From Nitrogeniibacter mangrovi (lineage in GTDB: Bacteria > Pseudomonadota > Gammaproteobacteria > Burkholderiales > Rhodocyclaceae), in NCBI RefSeq assembly GCF_010983895.1, contig NZ_CP048836.1, positions 310,001 to 374,000 on the forward strand: a DNA stretch of 64,000 bases, written 5' to 3'. The notes under the pieces are model-generated. The model was given only the letters and a program-made list of their open reading frames with translations. It made no database searches and was not told where the DNA came from. The translations under genes and the position numbers were made by a program. Positions 46,797-55,688 of this stretch are shown in pieces. The number at the start of each line of letters is the position of its first letter. The stretch's first letter is position 1.

Positions 46797-47657
46797 ATGA
46801 ACGAAGCCCGAACGATTGCGGTCGCCCTGACCGGTGCCTCCGGCATGCCCTACGGCGTGCGCCTGGTCGAGCACCTGATCGGCGCCGGCCAGCGGGTGTG
46901 GCTGCTGTATTCGCAGGTGGCCCAGATCGTCGCCCGGCAGGAGATGGACTGGACGCTGCCGTCGCGCCCGGTGGAGGTGGAGGCGGAACTGGGCGAGCGC
47001 TTCGGCGCCGCCGCGGGCCAGTTGCGGGTATTCGGCCGCGAGGAGTGGTTCGCGCCGCCGGCCTCCGGGTCGAACCCGCCGGACGCGATGGTGGTGTGTC
47101 CGTGCACCATGGGCACGCTGGCGTCGATTGCCGCGGGGCTGTCGCAGAACCTCATCGAGCGGGCTGCCGACGTGGCCATCAAGGAGGGGCGCAAGCTGGT
47201 GCTGGTGCCGCGCGAGACGCCGTTTTCGGCCATTCATCTGGAGAACATGCTCAAGCTGGCACGCCTGGGCGTGTGCATCCTGCCCGCCAATCCGGGGTTT
47301 TACACGCGCCCCGAATCGGTGCAGGATCTGGTGGACTTCGTGGTCGCGCGCATCCTCGATCAGCTCGATGTCCCCATGCGCTGGCGCCGCGCTGGGGTGA
47401 AAGCGACTGAAATCAGGGGCTTGGGCCGGGGTGTCGCGCCGGCCCGCGCCCGCAAGGTGGAATGGCACCGATTCTGCTTCGGGACTTGTCAGTGGCATGG
47501 ACGGCGCGTGCGTTGTCAGGGTAATCCACAGGCGGCCATGCGTTGTAAGCGTCCTGTCACGTTGTTTATATTGGCTTCATGCCCGGCCATGCGGGTGTGG
47601 CCGCTCGGTTTTTCGGATACGCATCTCTCAAACAACAACGAGGAGCAGTGCTCATGA
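46797..47657 (+). CDS. ubiX: Flavin prenyltransferase UbiX, apparently frameshifted at the C-terminus
   Basis: Residues 1-192 are a normal UbiX: GASGMPYGVRL, VVCPCTMGTLASIAAG, EGRKLVLVPRETPFSAIHLENM and PANPGFYTRPESVQDLVDFVVARILDQLDVP. UbiX makes prenylated FMN for the UbiD decarboxylase. After DVP the frame runs on into 94 unrelated Arg-rich residues and ends just past the next gene's start. In the adjacent frame the same DNA reads HALAPRWGESD then TGA at 47408-47410, the expected UbiX ending. A single missing C in the CCCC run at 47372-47375 explains this; it is either a sequence error or a real mutation. The true end is probably 47410. Confidence 0.85.
   Translation: MNEARTIAVALTGASGMPYGVRLVEHLIGAGQRVWLLYSQVAQIVARQEMDWTLPSRPVEVEAELGERFGAAAGQLRVFGREEWFAPPASGSNPPDAMVVCPCTMGTLASIAAGLSQNLIERAADVAIKEGRKLVLVPRETPFSAIHLENMLKLARLGVCILPANPGFYTRPESVQDLVDFVVARILDQLDVPMRWRRAGVKATEIRGLGRGVAPARARKVEWHRFCFGTCQWHGRRVRCQGNPQAAMRCKRPVTLFILASCPAMRVWPLGFSDTHLSNNNEEQCS
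47543..47572 (+). promoter_or_regulatory. Possible sigma-70 promoter of the aap operon
   Basis: TTGTAA and TATATT are separated by 18 bp, about 80 bp before the binding-protein gene, in an otherwise empty 243-bp gap (counting from the expected ubiX end at 47410). Confidence 0.35.
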
Positions 47658-48679
47658 AGAAGCAACGGTTTTCCGTGGTGGCGGCGATGGCGGTCGCGGG
47701 CATGCTGGTGATGGGCTCGGCCCATGCCGGGGCGACCTTCGACGCGGTCAAGAAGAAGGGCTTTCTGCAATGTGGCGTCACCACCGGCCTGCCGGGCTTT
47801 TCCGCGCCGGACGAGAAGGGCAACTGGACCGGCATCGACGTGGATACCTGCCGCGCCGTGGCGGCGGCCATGTTCGGCGACGCGAAGAAGGTGAAGTTCA
47901 CCCCGCTCAACGCCAAGGAGCGCTTCACCGCGCTGCAGTCGGGTGAGATCGACATGCTCTCGCGCAACACCACCTGGACCTTCACCCGTGACACCAGCCT
48001 GGGGCTGAACTTCGCCGGGGTGAACTACTACGACGGCCAGGGCTTCATGGTTAGCAAGAAGCTGGGCGTCAAGAGCGCGCTGGAACTGTCGGGCGCGGCC
48101 ATCTGCATCCAGGCCGGCACCACCACCGAACTGAACCTGGCCGACTACTTCCGCGCCAACAAGATGGAATACACCGCCATCACCTACGACACCTCGGAAG
48201 AGACCATCAAGGGCTTCGAGGCCGGCCGCTGCGACGTGCTGACCTCCGACCAGTCGCAGCTCTATGCGCTGCGCGTCAAGCTGCCCAAGCCGGACGATGC
48301 CGTCGTGCTGCCCGAGGTGATCTCCAAGGAGCCGCTGGGGCCGGTGGTGCGCCAGGGTGACGACGAGTGGTTCAACGTGGTGCGCTGGGCCCTGTTCGCC
48401 CAGCTCAATGCCGAAGAGCTCGGCGTGAGTTCCAAGAACGTGGACCAGATGCTCAAGAGCAACGACCCGGGCATCAAGCGGCTGCTCGGTGTCGAGGGCG
48501 GATTCGGCAAGTTCATCGGCGTCGATGATAAATGGGCCTACAGCATCATCAAGCAGGTGGGCAACTACGGCGAGATGTTCGAGCGCAACGTCGGTCAGGG
48601 CAGCCCGCTGAAGATCTCGCGGGGGCTCAATGCCCTGTGGAACAAGGGCGGCATCCAGTACGCACCGCCGGTGCGCTGA
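47654..48679 (+). CDS. aapJ: Amino-acid ABC transporter substrate-binding protein
   Basis: The 341-residue protein has a signal peptide (cleaved near AHAG, residue 26) and the polar-amino-acid binding fold: GFLQCGVTTGLPGFSAPDEKGNWTGIDVDTCRAVAAAMFGD, SGEIDMLSRNTTWTFTRD and CDVLTSDQSQLYALR. The length matches AapJ of the general L-amino-acid transporters. A GAGGAGCAG site precedes the start at 47654. First gene of aapJQMP. Confidence 0.93.
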   Translation: MKKQRFSVVAAMAVAGMLVMGSAHAGATFDAVKKKGFLQCGVTTGLPGFSAPDEKGNWTGIDVDTCRAVAAAMFGDAKKVKFTPLNAKERFTALQSGEIDMLSRNTTWTFTRDTSLGLNFAGVNYYDGQGFMVSKKLGVKSALELSGAAICIQAGTTTELNLADYFRANKMEYTAITYDTSEETIKGFEAGRCDVLTSDQSQLYALRVKLPKPDDAVVLPEVISKEPLGPVVRQGDDEWFNVVRWALFAQLNAEELGVSSKNVDQMLKSNDPGIKRLLGVEGGFGKFIGVDDKWAYSIIKQVGNYGEMFERNVGQGSPLKISRGLNALWNKGGIQYAPPVR

Positions 48680-48754
48680 TCGAAGTGACGGGGCTGGCCA
48701 CCGAGAGGTTGCCGGCCCTTTTCCCGTCCGCCCGTCCACTCCGAGCACATCGCC

Positions 48755-49945
48755 ATGGCCGACACCCCGACTGTCAGTAGCCAGCCCGCCAAGCCGAAGC
48801 TGACGCGCGACCCCAGGTTCCGCGCGCTGGTGTTCCAGGTCCTCGCCCTGATCGCCGTCGCCGCGTTCTTCATCTACATCGTGCACAACACGCTCCTGAA
48901 CATGGAGCAGCGCGGCATCTCCACCGGCTTCGCCTTCCTCGATCGCCCCTCCGGCTTCGCGATCCTGCAGTCGCTGATTCCCTACAGCGAAAGCTCCACC
49001 TACGGCCGTACCTTCGTGGTCGGCCTGCTCAACACCATCCTGGTGTCGGTGCTGGGCATCATCTTCGCCACCCTGGTCGGTTTCCTGGTCGGCGTCATGC
49101 GCCTGTCGCGCAACTGGCTGATCAGCAAGCTGGCGATGGTCTACATCGAGCTGTTCCGCAACATCCCGCTGCTGTTGCAGATCGTGTTCTGGTATTTCGC
49201 GGTGGCCTTCAACCTGCCGGCGCCGCGCCAGTCGCTGGCCTTCGGCGATCTGGTGTTCCTCAACAACCGCGGCATGTACGTGCCCGCGCCGGTGGTTGGC
49301 GAGGGCTTCTGGATGACCGGCGTCGCGCTCGTCGTCGCCATCGTCGCGGTGGTCCTCCTGGTGCGCTGGGCGCGCCGGCGCTTCGAGACCACCGGCAAGA
49401 CCTTCCACACCGTGTATGCGGCGCTGGCCATTGTCGTCGGCCTCCCGCTGCTGGTGTTCTTCGCCACCGGCGCGCCGCTGCACTGGGATGTGCCCGCCCT
49501 CAAGGGCTTCAACTTCCGCGGCGGCCTGACGGTGATTCCGGAGCTGTTCGCCCTGACCCTGGCGCTGACCATCTACACCGCCGCCTTCATCGCCGAGACC
49601 GTGCGCAGCGGCATCCAGTCCGTCTCCCACGGCCAGACCGAGGCGGCCAGCGCGCTGGGCCTGTCCCATGCGCGCACCCTGCGCCTGGTGGTGATCCCGC
49701 AGGCCATGCGGGTGATCATCCCGCCGCTGACCAGCCAGTACCTGAACCTCACCAAGAACTCGTCGCTGGCGGTGGCCATCGGCTACCCGGACCTGGTGGC
49801 GGTGTTCGCCGGCACCACGCTCAACCAGACCGGCCAGGCGGTGGAGATCATCGCCATCACCATGGCCGTGTATCTGACCCTGAGCCTGGCGATTTCCCTG
49901 CTCATGAACTGGTACAACGCGAAGATGGCGTTGCGGGAGCGCTGA
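48755..49945 (+). CDS. aapQ: Amino-acid ABC transporter permease AapQ
   Basis: The 396-residue permease is of the long Aap type, with a large insert between the first TM pairs. The EAA loop (ASALGLSHARTLRLVVIPQAMRVIIPPLTSQYLNLTKNSS) lies near residue 290-330 and YIELFRNIPLLLQI near residue 130. It forms the membrane channel with AapM. Confidence 0.93.
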   Translation: MADTPTVSSQPAKPKLTRDPRFRALVFQVLALIAVAAFFIYIVHNTLLNMEQRGISTGFAFLDRPSGFAILQSLIPYSESSTYGRTFVVGLLNTILVSVLGIIFATLVGFLVGVMRLSRNWLISKLAMVYIELFRNIPLLLQIVFWYFAVAFNLPAPRQSLAFGDLVFLNNRGMYVPAPVVGEGFWMTGVALVVAIVAVVLLVRWARRRFETTGKTFHTVYAALAIVVGLPLLVFFATGAPLHWDVPALKGFNFRGGLTVIPELFALTLALTIYTAAFIAETVRSGIQSVSHGQTEAASALGLSHARTLRLVVIPQAMRVIIPPLTSQYLNLTKNSSLAVAIGYPDLVAVFAGTTLNQTGQAVEIIAITMAVYLTLSLAISLLMNWYNAKMALRER

Positions 49946-49948
49946 CCG

Positions 49949-51052
49949 ATGGCCAATACCTTCACGCCCCTGCCGGACCAGCCGCCTCCGCCCAGTTCCG
50001 TGGGCGCGATCGCCTGGATGCGTGCCCACCTGTTCTCCAGCTGGGTCAATTCGGCGCTCACCGTGCTGGCGCTGTATTTCCTCGCCGCCACCCTGCCCGG
50101 GCTCATCGACTGGCTGTTCATCAGCGCCAACTGGGTCGGCGACAACAAGGACGCCTGCGTGTCTGGCGGCGCCTGCTGGGCCTTCGTGGCCAAGCGCTTC
50201 GAGATCTTCATCTACGGCTTCTATCCGCTCGACCAGGTGTGGCGCATCAACCTCATCTTCGTCGGCCTGCTGGTGCTCACCGCGCCCCTGTTCCTGAAGT
50301 CGTTCGCGTACAAGCTGTACCTGGCCGGCTTCATCCTGTTCGTGTTCCCGGTCATCGCCTTCTTCCTCATGAGCGGCGGCGTCTTCGGCCTGGTGCATGT
50401 GGAGACGGCCAAGTGGGGCGGCTTCACCCTGACCCTGCTGCTGGCGGCGGTGGGCTGTGTCGGCGCGCTGCCGCTGGGCATCCTGCTCGCGCTCGGCCGC
50501 CGTGCGACCGGGATGCCGGTGGTCAAGTCCCTGTGCGTGATGTTCATCGAGCTGTGGCGCGGGGTGCCGCTGATCACGGTGCTGTTCATGTCCTCGGTGA
50601 TGCTGCCGCTGTTCCTGCCCGAGGGGGTGAGCTTCGACAAGCTGCTGCGGGCGCTGATCGGGATCACCCTGTTCCAGTCGGCCTACATGGCCGAGGTGGT
50701 GCGCGGCGGGCTGCAGGCCATCCCCAAGGGGCAGTACGAGGCGGCGGACGCGCTCGGCCTGGGCTACTGGCGCAAGTACGGGCTGATCATCCTGCCCCAG
50801 GCACTGAAGATCGTCATCCCCGGCATCGTCAACACCTTCATCGAGTTGTTCAAGGACACCACCCTGGTGACCATCGTCGGCCTGCTCGAGCTGCTCGGCA
50901 TGGTCAAGTCGGCCCTGGGCGATCCGGCCTGGCCCGACGTGTCCAAGGAAGGCTACGTGTTCGCCGCCTTCATGTTCTGGATCTTCTGCTTCGGCATGTC
51001 GCGCTACAGCCTGTGGCTGGAGCGGCGCCTGCATACCGGGCACAAGCGTTGA
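49949..51052 (+). CDS. aapM: Amino-acid ABC transporter permease AapM
   Basis: The 367-residue partner permease starts three bases after aapQ. The signature [22 protein letters not shown] and EAA loop [41 protein letters not shown] are complete. It contains two unpaired loops with Cys residues ([10 protein letters not shown]) that are typical of AapM. Confidence 0.93.
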   Translation: MANTFTPLPDQPPPPSSVGAIAWMRAHLFSSWVNSALTVLALYFLAATLPGLIDWLFISANWVGDNKDACVSGGACWAFVAKRFEIFIYGFYPLDQVWRINLIFVGLLVLTAPLFLKSFAYKLYLAGFILFVFPVIAFFLMSGGVFGLVHVETAKWGGFTLTLLLAAVGCVGALPLGILLALGRRATGMPVVKSLCVMFIELWRGVPLITVLFMSSVMLPLFLPEGVSFDKLLRALIGITLFQSAYMAEVVRGGLQAIPKGQYEAADALGLGYWRKYGLIILPQALKIVIPGIVNTFIELFKDTTLVTIVGLLELLGMVKSALGDPAWPDVSKEGYVFAAFMFWIFCFGMSRYSLWLERRLHTGHKR

Positions 51053-51080
51053 GCATCGCATTCTGACAATGGAGTCCGCC

Positions 51081-51854
<774 letters not shown>

Positions 51855-51939
51855 TCCCCGTGCGCGGGCGTCGCCGATGCGCTATGGTGGGGGACCGCAT
51901 GTTCGCGGGCCCCGACCGATCAACGCTCACGACGCTGGC

Positions 51940-52542
51940 ATGACCTCACTGGCCTCCCTTCCGCTGTTTCCGCTGCAGACCGTGCTCTTTCCCCAGGGGC
52001 GCCTCGCGCTCAAGGTGTTCGAGGCGCGCTATATGGACATGGTCAGCGCCTGCCTGCGCACCAGCGGCACCTTCGGCATCTGCCTGATCGCCGCGGGCAG
52101 CGAGGTGGGCGAGGCGGCGGTGCCGCATGCGGTGGGCACCGAGGCGCGCATCGTCACCGCCGACGCCACCACTGCGGGGGTGCTCGACATCGTCGTCGCC
52201 GGCGAGCGTCGCTTCCGCCTGCATGACCACTCGGTGGGCAAGGGGCAACTGCTCGAGGGCGAGGTCGAATGGCTCGCGCCGCTTGCGCACCAGCCGGTGC
52301 CCGAGGCACAGGACAACCTGATCCCGCTGCTGCGCAAGATCGTCGCCGACCAGGGCGACCGGGTGGCCGAGCCGCACCGCTTTGACGACGCCGAGTGGGT
52401 CGGCGCGCGCTACGCCGAGGTCCTGCCCATCCAGTCGCTGGCCAAGCAGAAGCTGCTCGAGCTCGACGACGTGGTCAGTCGCCTCGAAATCATCCAGCAA
52501 TACCTCGACCAGCGCGGCCTGCTCGACACGCGCCCGGCCTGA
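51940..52542 (+). CDS. Lon N-terminal (LonB-like) domain protein
   Basis: The 200-residue protein opens LPLFPLQTVLFPQGRLALKVFEARYMDMV, the standard start of free-standing Lon substrate-binding (LAN) domain proteins. VLDIVVAGERRFRL follows, and a C-terminal helix ends RLEIIQQYLDQRG. It has no ATPase or protease domain. These proteins are common in betaproteobacteria; their role in quality control is presumed. Start at 51940 chosen from homology of the N-terminus. Confidence 0.88.
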   Translation: MTSLASLPLFPLQTVLFPQGRLALKVFEARYMDMVSACLRTSGTFGICLIAAGSEVGEAAVPHAVGTEARIVTADATTAGVLDIVVAGERRFRLHDHSVGKGQLLEGEVEWLAPLAHQPVPEAQDNLIPLLRKIVADQGDRVAEPHRFDDAEWVGARYAEVLPIQSLAKQKLLELDDVVSRLEIIQQYLDQRGLLDTRPA

Positions 52543-52596
52543 AAGGCGTTCGCGCCGGCGGCCGGGCGAACGCGTCAGGCGCCTTGTGCGACACGC

Positions 52597-53628
52597 CTAT
52601 GCCGACGCCAGAATGCGGCGTACCGGCGCCGGCAGACCGAGCTCGTCGACCGCATCGAGCGCACAGACGCGTGCCGCCTCGATCGCGGGAATGGCGTCGA
52701 GCGTGTCGACCGTGAAACGCACCGGGGCAATGTCCAGCACGTAGTGGGTAAAGGTGTGGCGCAACCCGTCGAGCGGGGTGACCTGCGCCGGGACGTCGGC
52801 CGCCACCGCCCGCCACCAGGCGTCGGGCGGCGTGTCGCGATCGAACTCGGGCAGCGACAACAGCCCGCCCCAGATGCCCTTGGGAGGGCGTTGCACCAAG
52901 AGCAGGTGCATGCCGTCGGTGATCACCGCCATGTGGGTGGTCCTGACCGGTGGGCGTTTGCGCGGCCGCGCCTCGGGCAGCTCGGTGGTGCGCCCGGTGG
53001 CATGGGCGACGCAGATCGGCTGCATCGGGCAGTCCGGACAGCGCGGCTTGCCGCGGGTGCATACCGTCGCTCCCAGGTCCATCTGCGCCTGGATGTACAC
53101 CGGAACGTCGGTGGCCGGCAGGAGGGCGTCGGCCAGCGCCCACAGGCGTCGCTCCACCGCCACGCTGCCGGGAAATCCGTCCACGCCGAAGGCCCGGCAC
53201 AGCACCCGCTTCACGTTGCCGTCGAGAATGGCCGCGCGCTGGCCGAAGGCGAATGTGGCGATGGCTGCCGCCGTGGAGCGGCCGATGCCGGGCAGGGCGG
53301 CGATGGCCTCGGCGCGTGCCGGAAACTGCCCCCCATGTTCCGTCATCACGGTGCGGGCGCAGGCGTGCAGGTTGCGGGCGCGGGCGTAGTAGCCCAGCCC
53401 GCTCCACAGCGCCATCACCTCGTCCACCGGGGCCGCCGCGAGGGTCGCCAGGTCGGGAAAGCGCGCGAGGAAGCGTGCGTAGTAGGGGATGACCGTGTCC
53501 ACCTGGGTCTGCTGGAGCATGATCTCCGAGAGCCAGATGCGGTACGGGTCGGTGGTGTTCTGCCAGGGCAGGTCGTGGCGACCGTGGTGTCGGTGCCATC
53601 GGATCAGGCGGTCGGCGAAGTCACTCAT
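52597..53628 (-). CDS. mutY: A/G-specific adenine glycosylase
   Basis: The 343-residue protein has a helix-hairpin-helix glycosylase fold: QQTQVDTVIPYYARFL, the GLGYYARARNLH block, the LPGIGRSTAAAIATFAFGQ hairpin and the catalytic Asp in AILDGNVKRVL. The [4Fe-4S] Cys set is in CTRGKPRCPDCPMQPIC, and a C-terminal NUDIX-like domain (LLVQRPPKGIWGGLLSLPEF) recognises 8-oxoG. It removes A mispaired with 8-oxoG. Confidence 0.96.
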   Translation of the reverse strand: MSDFADRLIRWHRHHGRHDLPWQNTTDPYRIWLSEIMLQQTQVDTVIPYYARFLARFPDLATLAAAPVDEVMALWSGLGYYARARNLHACARTVMTEHGGQFPARAEAIAALPGIGRSTAAAIATFAFGQRAAILDGNVKRVLCRAFGVDGFPGSVAVERRLWALADALLPATDVPVYIQAQMDLGATVCTRGKPRCPDCPMQPICVAHATGRTTELPEARPRKRPPVRTTHMAVITDGMHLLLVQRPPKGIWGGLLSLPEFDRDTPPDAWWRAVAADVPAQVTPLDGLRHTFTHYVLDIAPVRFTVDTLDAIPAIEAARVCALDAVDELGLPAPVRRILASA

Positions 53629-53700
53629 GCCTTGGGGCGCGCGGAAATGGATACCGGATGTTACCCGTTCGTTCCGTGTAATGCGTGCTTACAAGCGGGT

Positions 53701-53714
53701 ATGACAATTGTCAA
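53701..53714. promoter_or_regulatory. FNR/FixK-type box before the glycine-rich secreted protein
   Basis: ATGACAATTGTCAA fits TTGA-N6-TCAA with one mismatch. Its centre is about 41 bp upstream of a start expected from a TATTAG-like -10 near 53740, the usual class II activator position. Confidence 0.65.
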
Positions 53715-53795
53715 TGTGGGCGTGGTGATGTCGGTGCATATTAGTGACGTCTAATAAAAAGTCCGGAGCGTTTCCGGTCGTTTGAGGAGTCCATC

Positions 53796-54137
53796 ATGAA
53801 GCAGCGCACACGTTTGTCGGCCATCGTGGCCGCATCCCTCATGGCTCTGGCGGGTGCCGGCATCGCCGCAGGCGGCGGTGGTGGTGGCGGGGGCGGCGGT
53901 ATGGGCGGTGGTGGCATGGGCGGCGGCATGGGCCCGGGGGCCAAATCCGGTGCCAGCAAACAGGTCGAGACCAAGACTCGTCAGAAGGTCCAGACCGAGA
54001 CGCGGGAGCAGGAGCAGGAGCGCCTGCGCGACGGTAGCGGCGATGGCAGTCAGAACCAGGTTCAGAACCGGAATCGGACCCAGACCGAAACCCAGACGGA
54101 AACCCAGACCCAGACGCAGACCCAGACGGGCCAGTGA
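53796..54137 (+). CDS. Secreted low-complexity Gly/Met- and Gln/Thr-rich protein
   Basis: The 113-residue protein has a signal peptide (cleaved near GAGIAA, residue 25). A run of about 24 Gly/Met follows, then a charged coil (KQVETKTRQKVQTETREQEQERL), an Asn/Gln segment and a C-terminal ETQT/TQ repeat (about residues 95-113). No domain is recognised; Gly-rich and TQ repeats suggest an extended surface or matrix polypeptide. A GAGGAGTCC site precedes the ATG. The FNR-type box suggests oxygen- or redox-dependent expression. Confidence 0.75.
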   Translation: MKQRTRLSAIVAASLMALAGAGIAAGGGGGGGGGGMGGGGMGGGMGPGAKSGASKQVETKTRQKVQTETREQEQERLRDGSGDGSQNQVQNRNRTQTETQTETQTQTQTQTGQ

Positions 54138-54144
54138 GTCGCAT

Positions 54145-54164
54145 GGGGGCCTCGCCAGGCCCCC
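54145..54164 (+). terminator. Hairpin after the glycine-rich gene
   Basis: Stem GGGGGCCT / AGGCCCCC with a four-base loop; no T-run, so efficiency is uncertain. Confidence 0.35.
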
Positions 54165-54209
54165 GGCGACGCAAGGCAGTATTCGTTCATTCCTTCAGGA
54201 GACCCCCGC

Positions 54210-54500
54210 GTGAAGACGTTTCTCGCAACCAGCATCCTCGCCCTTTCCGGCTTCGCGGCAAGCTCCGCGCTCGCCGATCACAACAGCAAGTGGGGTGAGG
54301 GCACCGCGCTCGACCCCATCGGCGTGCACGACGCCCGGATCGATACCCTCGCCCTCGACGACACGGACACCTTCATGGGTGGACGTTTCGCGGAGCACGG
54401 TCCGGGGCTGGTGGAGCCGGCGCAGCGGGGCGGTCGCCCCGACACCATCGCGGTGGAGGGCGGTGGCGCAGGTTCGCGAGGCGCAGGGGCCGGTCGCTGA
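54210..54500 (+). CDS. Small secreted protein of unknown function
   Basis: The 96-residue protein has a clear signal peptide (MKTFLATSILALSGFAASSALA). The mature part DHNSKWGEGTALDPIGVHDARIDTLALDD is acidic, ending in a Gly-rich tail (VEGGGAGSRGAGAGR). CAGGAGACCCCC precedes the GTG start at 54210, read as Met. No family recognised. It is followed by a strong hairpin and lies between two other secreted-protein genes. Confidence 0.65.
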   Translation: MKTFLATSILALSGFAASSALADHNSKWGEGTALDPIGVHDARIDTLALDDTDTFMGGRFAEHGPGLVEPAQRGGRPDTIAVEGGGAGSRGAGAGR

Positions 54501-54545
54501 TCGGCGGACAGCGGCGTCCTACGCCGCAGTGGCCGGTGATGCATG

Positions 54546-54577
54546 GGGCGGGGAGGCGTAAGCCTTCCCGCCCTTGT
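54546..54577 (+). terminator. Terminator after the small secreted protein gene
   Basis: A 12-bp stem (arms GGGCGGGGAGGC and GCCTTCCCGCCC) with a GTAA loop is followed by TTGTCTC, about 45 bp after the stop. Confidence 0.55.
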
Positions 54578-54616
54578 CTCATTCTCGGCCGTGCGGCGCG
54601 CAAGCCAGACGACCAT

Positions 54617-54643
54617 GAAAACGGGGCGGCATCTGCCGCCCCG
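54617..54643 (-). terminator. Terminator of the secreted acidic protein gene
   Basis: On the minus strand a ten-base stem (CGGGGCGGCA and its complement) is followed by TTTTC, 25 bp after the stop at 54668. Confidence 0.7.
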
Positions 54644-54667
54644 TGAGCGTGTCACCGGCCTACCGTG

Positions 54668-55540
54668 TCAGCGCTCGTGCACCTCGTAGATCTTTTCACG
54701 GATGGTATCCGCGGTTTCCGCGAAGGTGCTCAGATCGACGCCTTCGGGCAGGCTCACGCCCAGAATGGTGTTGATGGCAGTCACCGTGTCTTCGCTGATG
54801 GGCACGGTCTTGTCCGATGCGGACGCCAGGAACAGTGCGGCCAGCAGTTCGGTATTGCTGGTGATGCCCTCCGGCGCGTCAGTGATCACGCCGTCGGCCA
54901 GCAGATCCTTGTAGAGGGCCAGGTTCTCGAGCGGAGAATCGACGCGTGTCGGGGCCGCATCCAGGGCGACGAGCAGATCCTGCAAAGTGCTGTTGGCGTA
55001 CAGCGATGACGTGGCGGACAGTGTCTTGAGTGCCTCGAGCAGGGCCTGGTCGAGGACATGGCCCGGCGAGCGGGCGACGTTCAAACGCCCCAGTTCCACT
55101 TCGGGAATGCCCTCCTGCGCCCAACTCGGCTTGCCTCCACCGGTCGCCCCTGCCGAACCCGCGCGAGGGCCTTTGCCGTCGCCGTCCTCGGCGTCGCCGT
55201 GGTCGCCGGGATTCGGCGCACCCTTCTGTTTGTCGATTTCATGCTGAGGCCCGCCGTCGTGGCCCTTGTGCCCCTCGTCGCCCTCTTCCTCGTCGGAGAG
55301 GACGGATTCGGTGGTCTTGGAGGCGCCGCCGGCCTCGTGGTCGGCCCCCTGTTTGCCCATCGATTCGCCGCCACGCGGGCCTTTACCCTCGCCCCCATGG
55401 GTTTCGGCATGTGCGGAACCGACCACCGAAAGGCCGCCGACAACCGGAAGGTCGGCCACCCACGGGCTGGCGAGCACCAGGAACGTGGTCGCGCCGATCG
55501 CGAGGGCGACCTGCTTGATCTTGAAGGACTGCGTGTTCAT
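54668..55540 (-). CDS. Secreted acidic Gly/His-rich protein of unknown function
   Basis: The 290-residue protein has a long N-terminal signal (hydrophobic parts LAIGATTFLVLASPWV and LPVVGGLSVVGSAHA, cleavage near residue 45). A disordered region rich in Gly, Glu, Asp, His and Lys (about 46-140) follows, then a helical C-terminal domain (ELGRLNVARSPGHVLDQALLEALKTL to the end). No known domain is recognised. An FNR-type box lies about 75 bp before the ATG. Its position between two small secreted proteins and a large barrel suggests a shared surface role, unproved. Confidence 0.7.
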   Translation of the reverse strand: MNTQSFKIKQVALAIGATTFLVLASPWVADLPVVGGLSVVGSAHAETHGGEGKGPRGGESMGKQGADHEAGGASKTTESVLSDEEEGDEGHKGHDGGPQHEIDKQKGAPNPGDHGDAEDGDGKGPRAGSAGATGGGKPSWAQEGIPEVELGRLNVARSPGHVLDQALLEALKTLSATSSLYANSTLQDLLVALDAAPTRVDSPLENLALYKDLLADGVITDAPEGITSNTELLAALFLASASDKTVPISEDTVTAINTILGVSLPEGVDLSTFAETADTIREKIYEVHER

Positions 55541-55615
55541 GACAACCTCCGTGAGTGACGCGCGTGAGTGCGCTGCTATCTATTACTAAATTACTAGTTT
55601 CTAATTGTTTCGGCA

Positions 55616-55629
55616 TTGCCAATTGTCAA
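55616..55629. promoter_or_regulatory. FNR/FixK-type box before the secreted acidic protein gene
   Basis: TTGCCAATTGTCAA keeps TTG-N8-CAA symmetry with one change from TTGACAATTGTCAA. AT-rich TAGTAAT/TAATAG sequence suitable as a -10 lies about 30 bp downstream on the minus strand. Confidence 0.6.
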
Positions 55630-55688
55630 CTGGCGCGATCGCGTGCCGCTGCAGAAGAGGGCATCGACCGCAGGTCGTGACGAATGCC

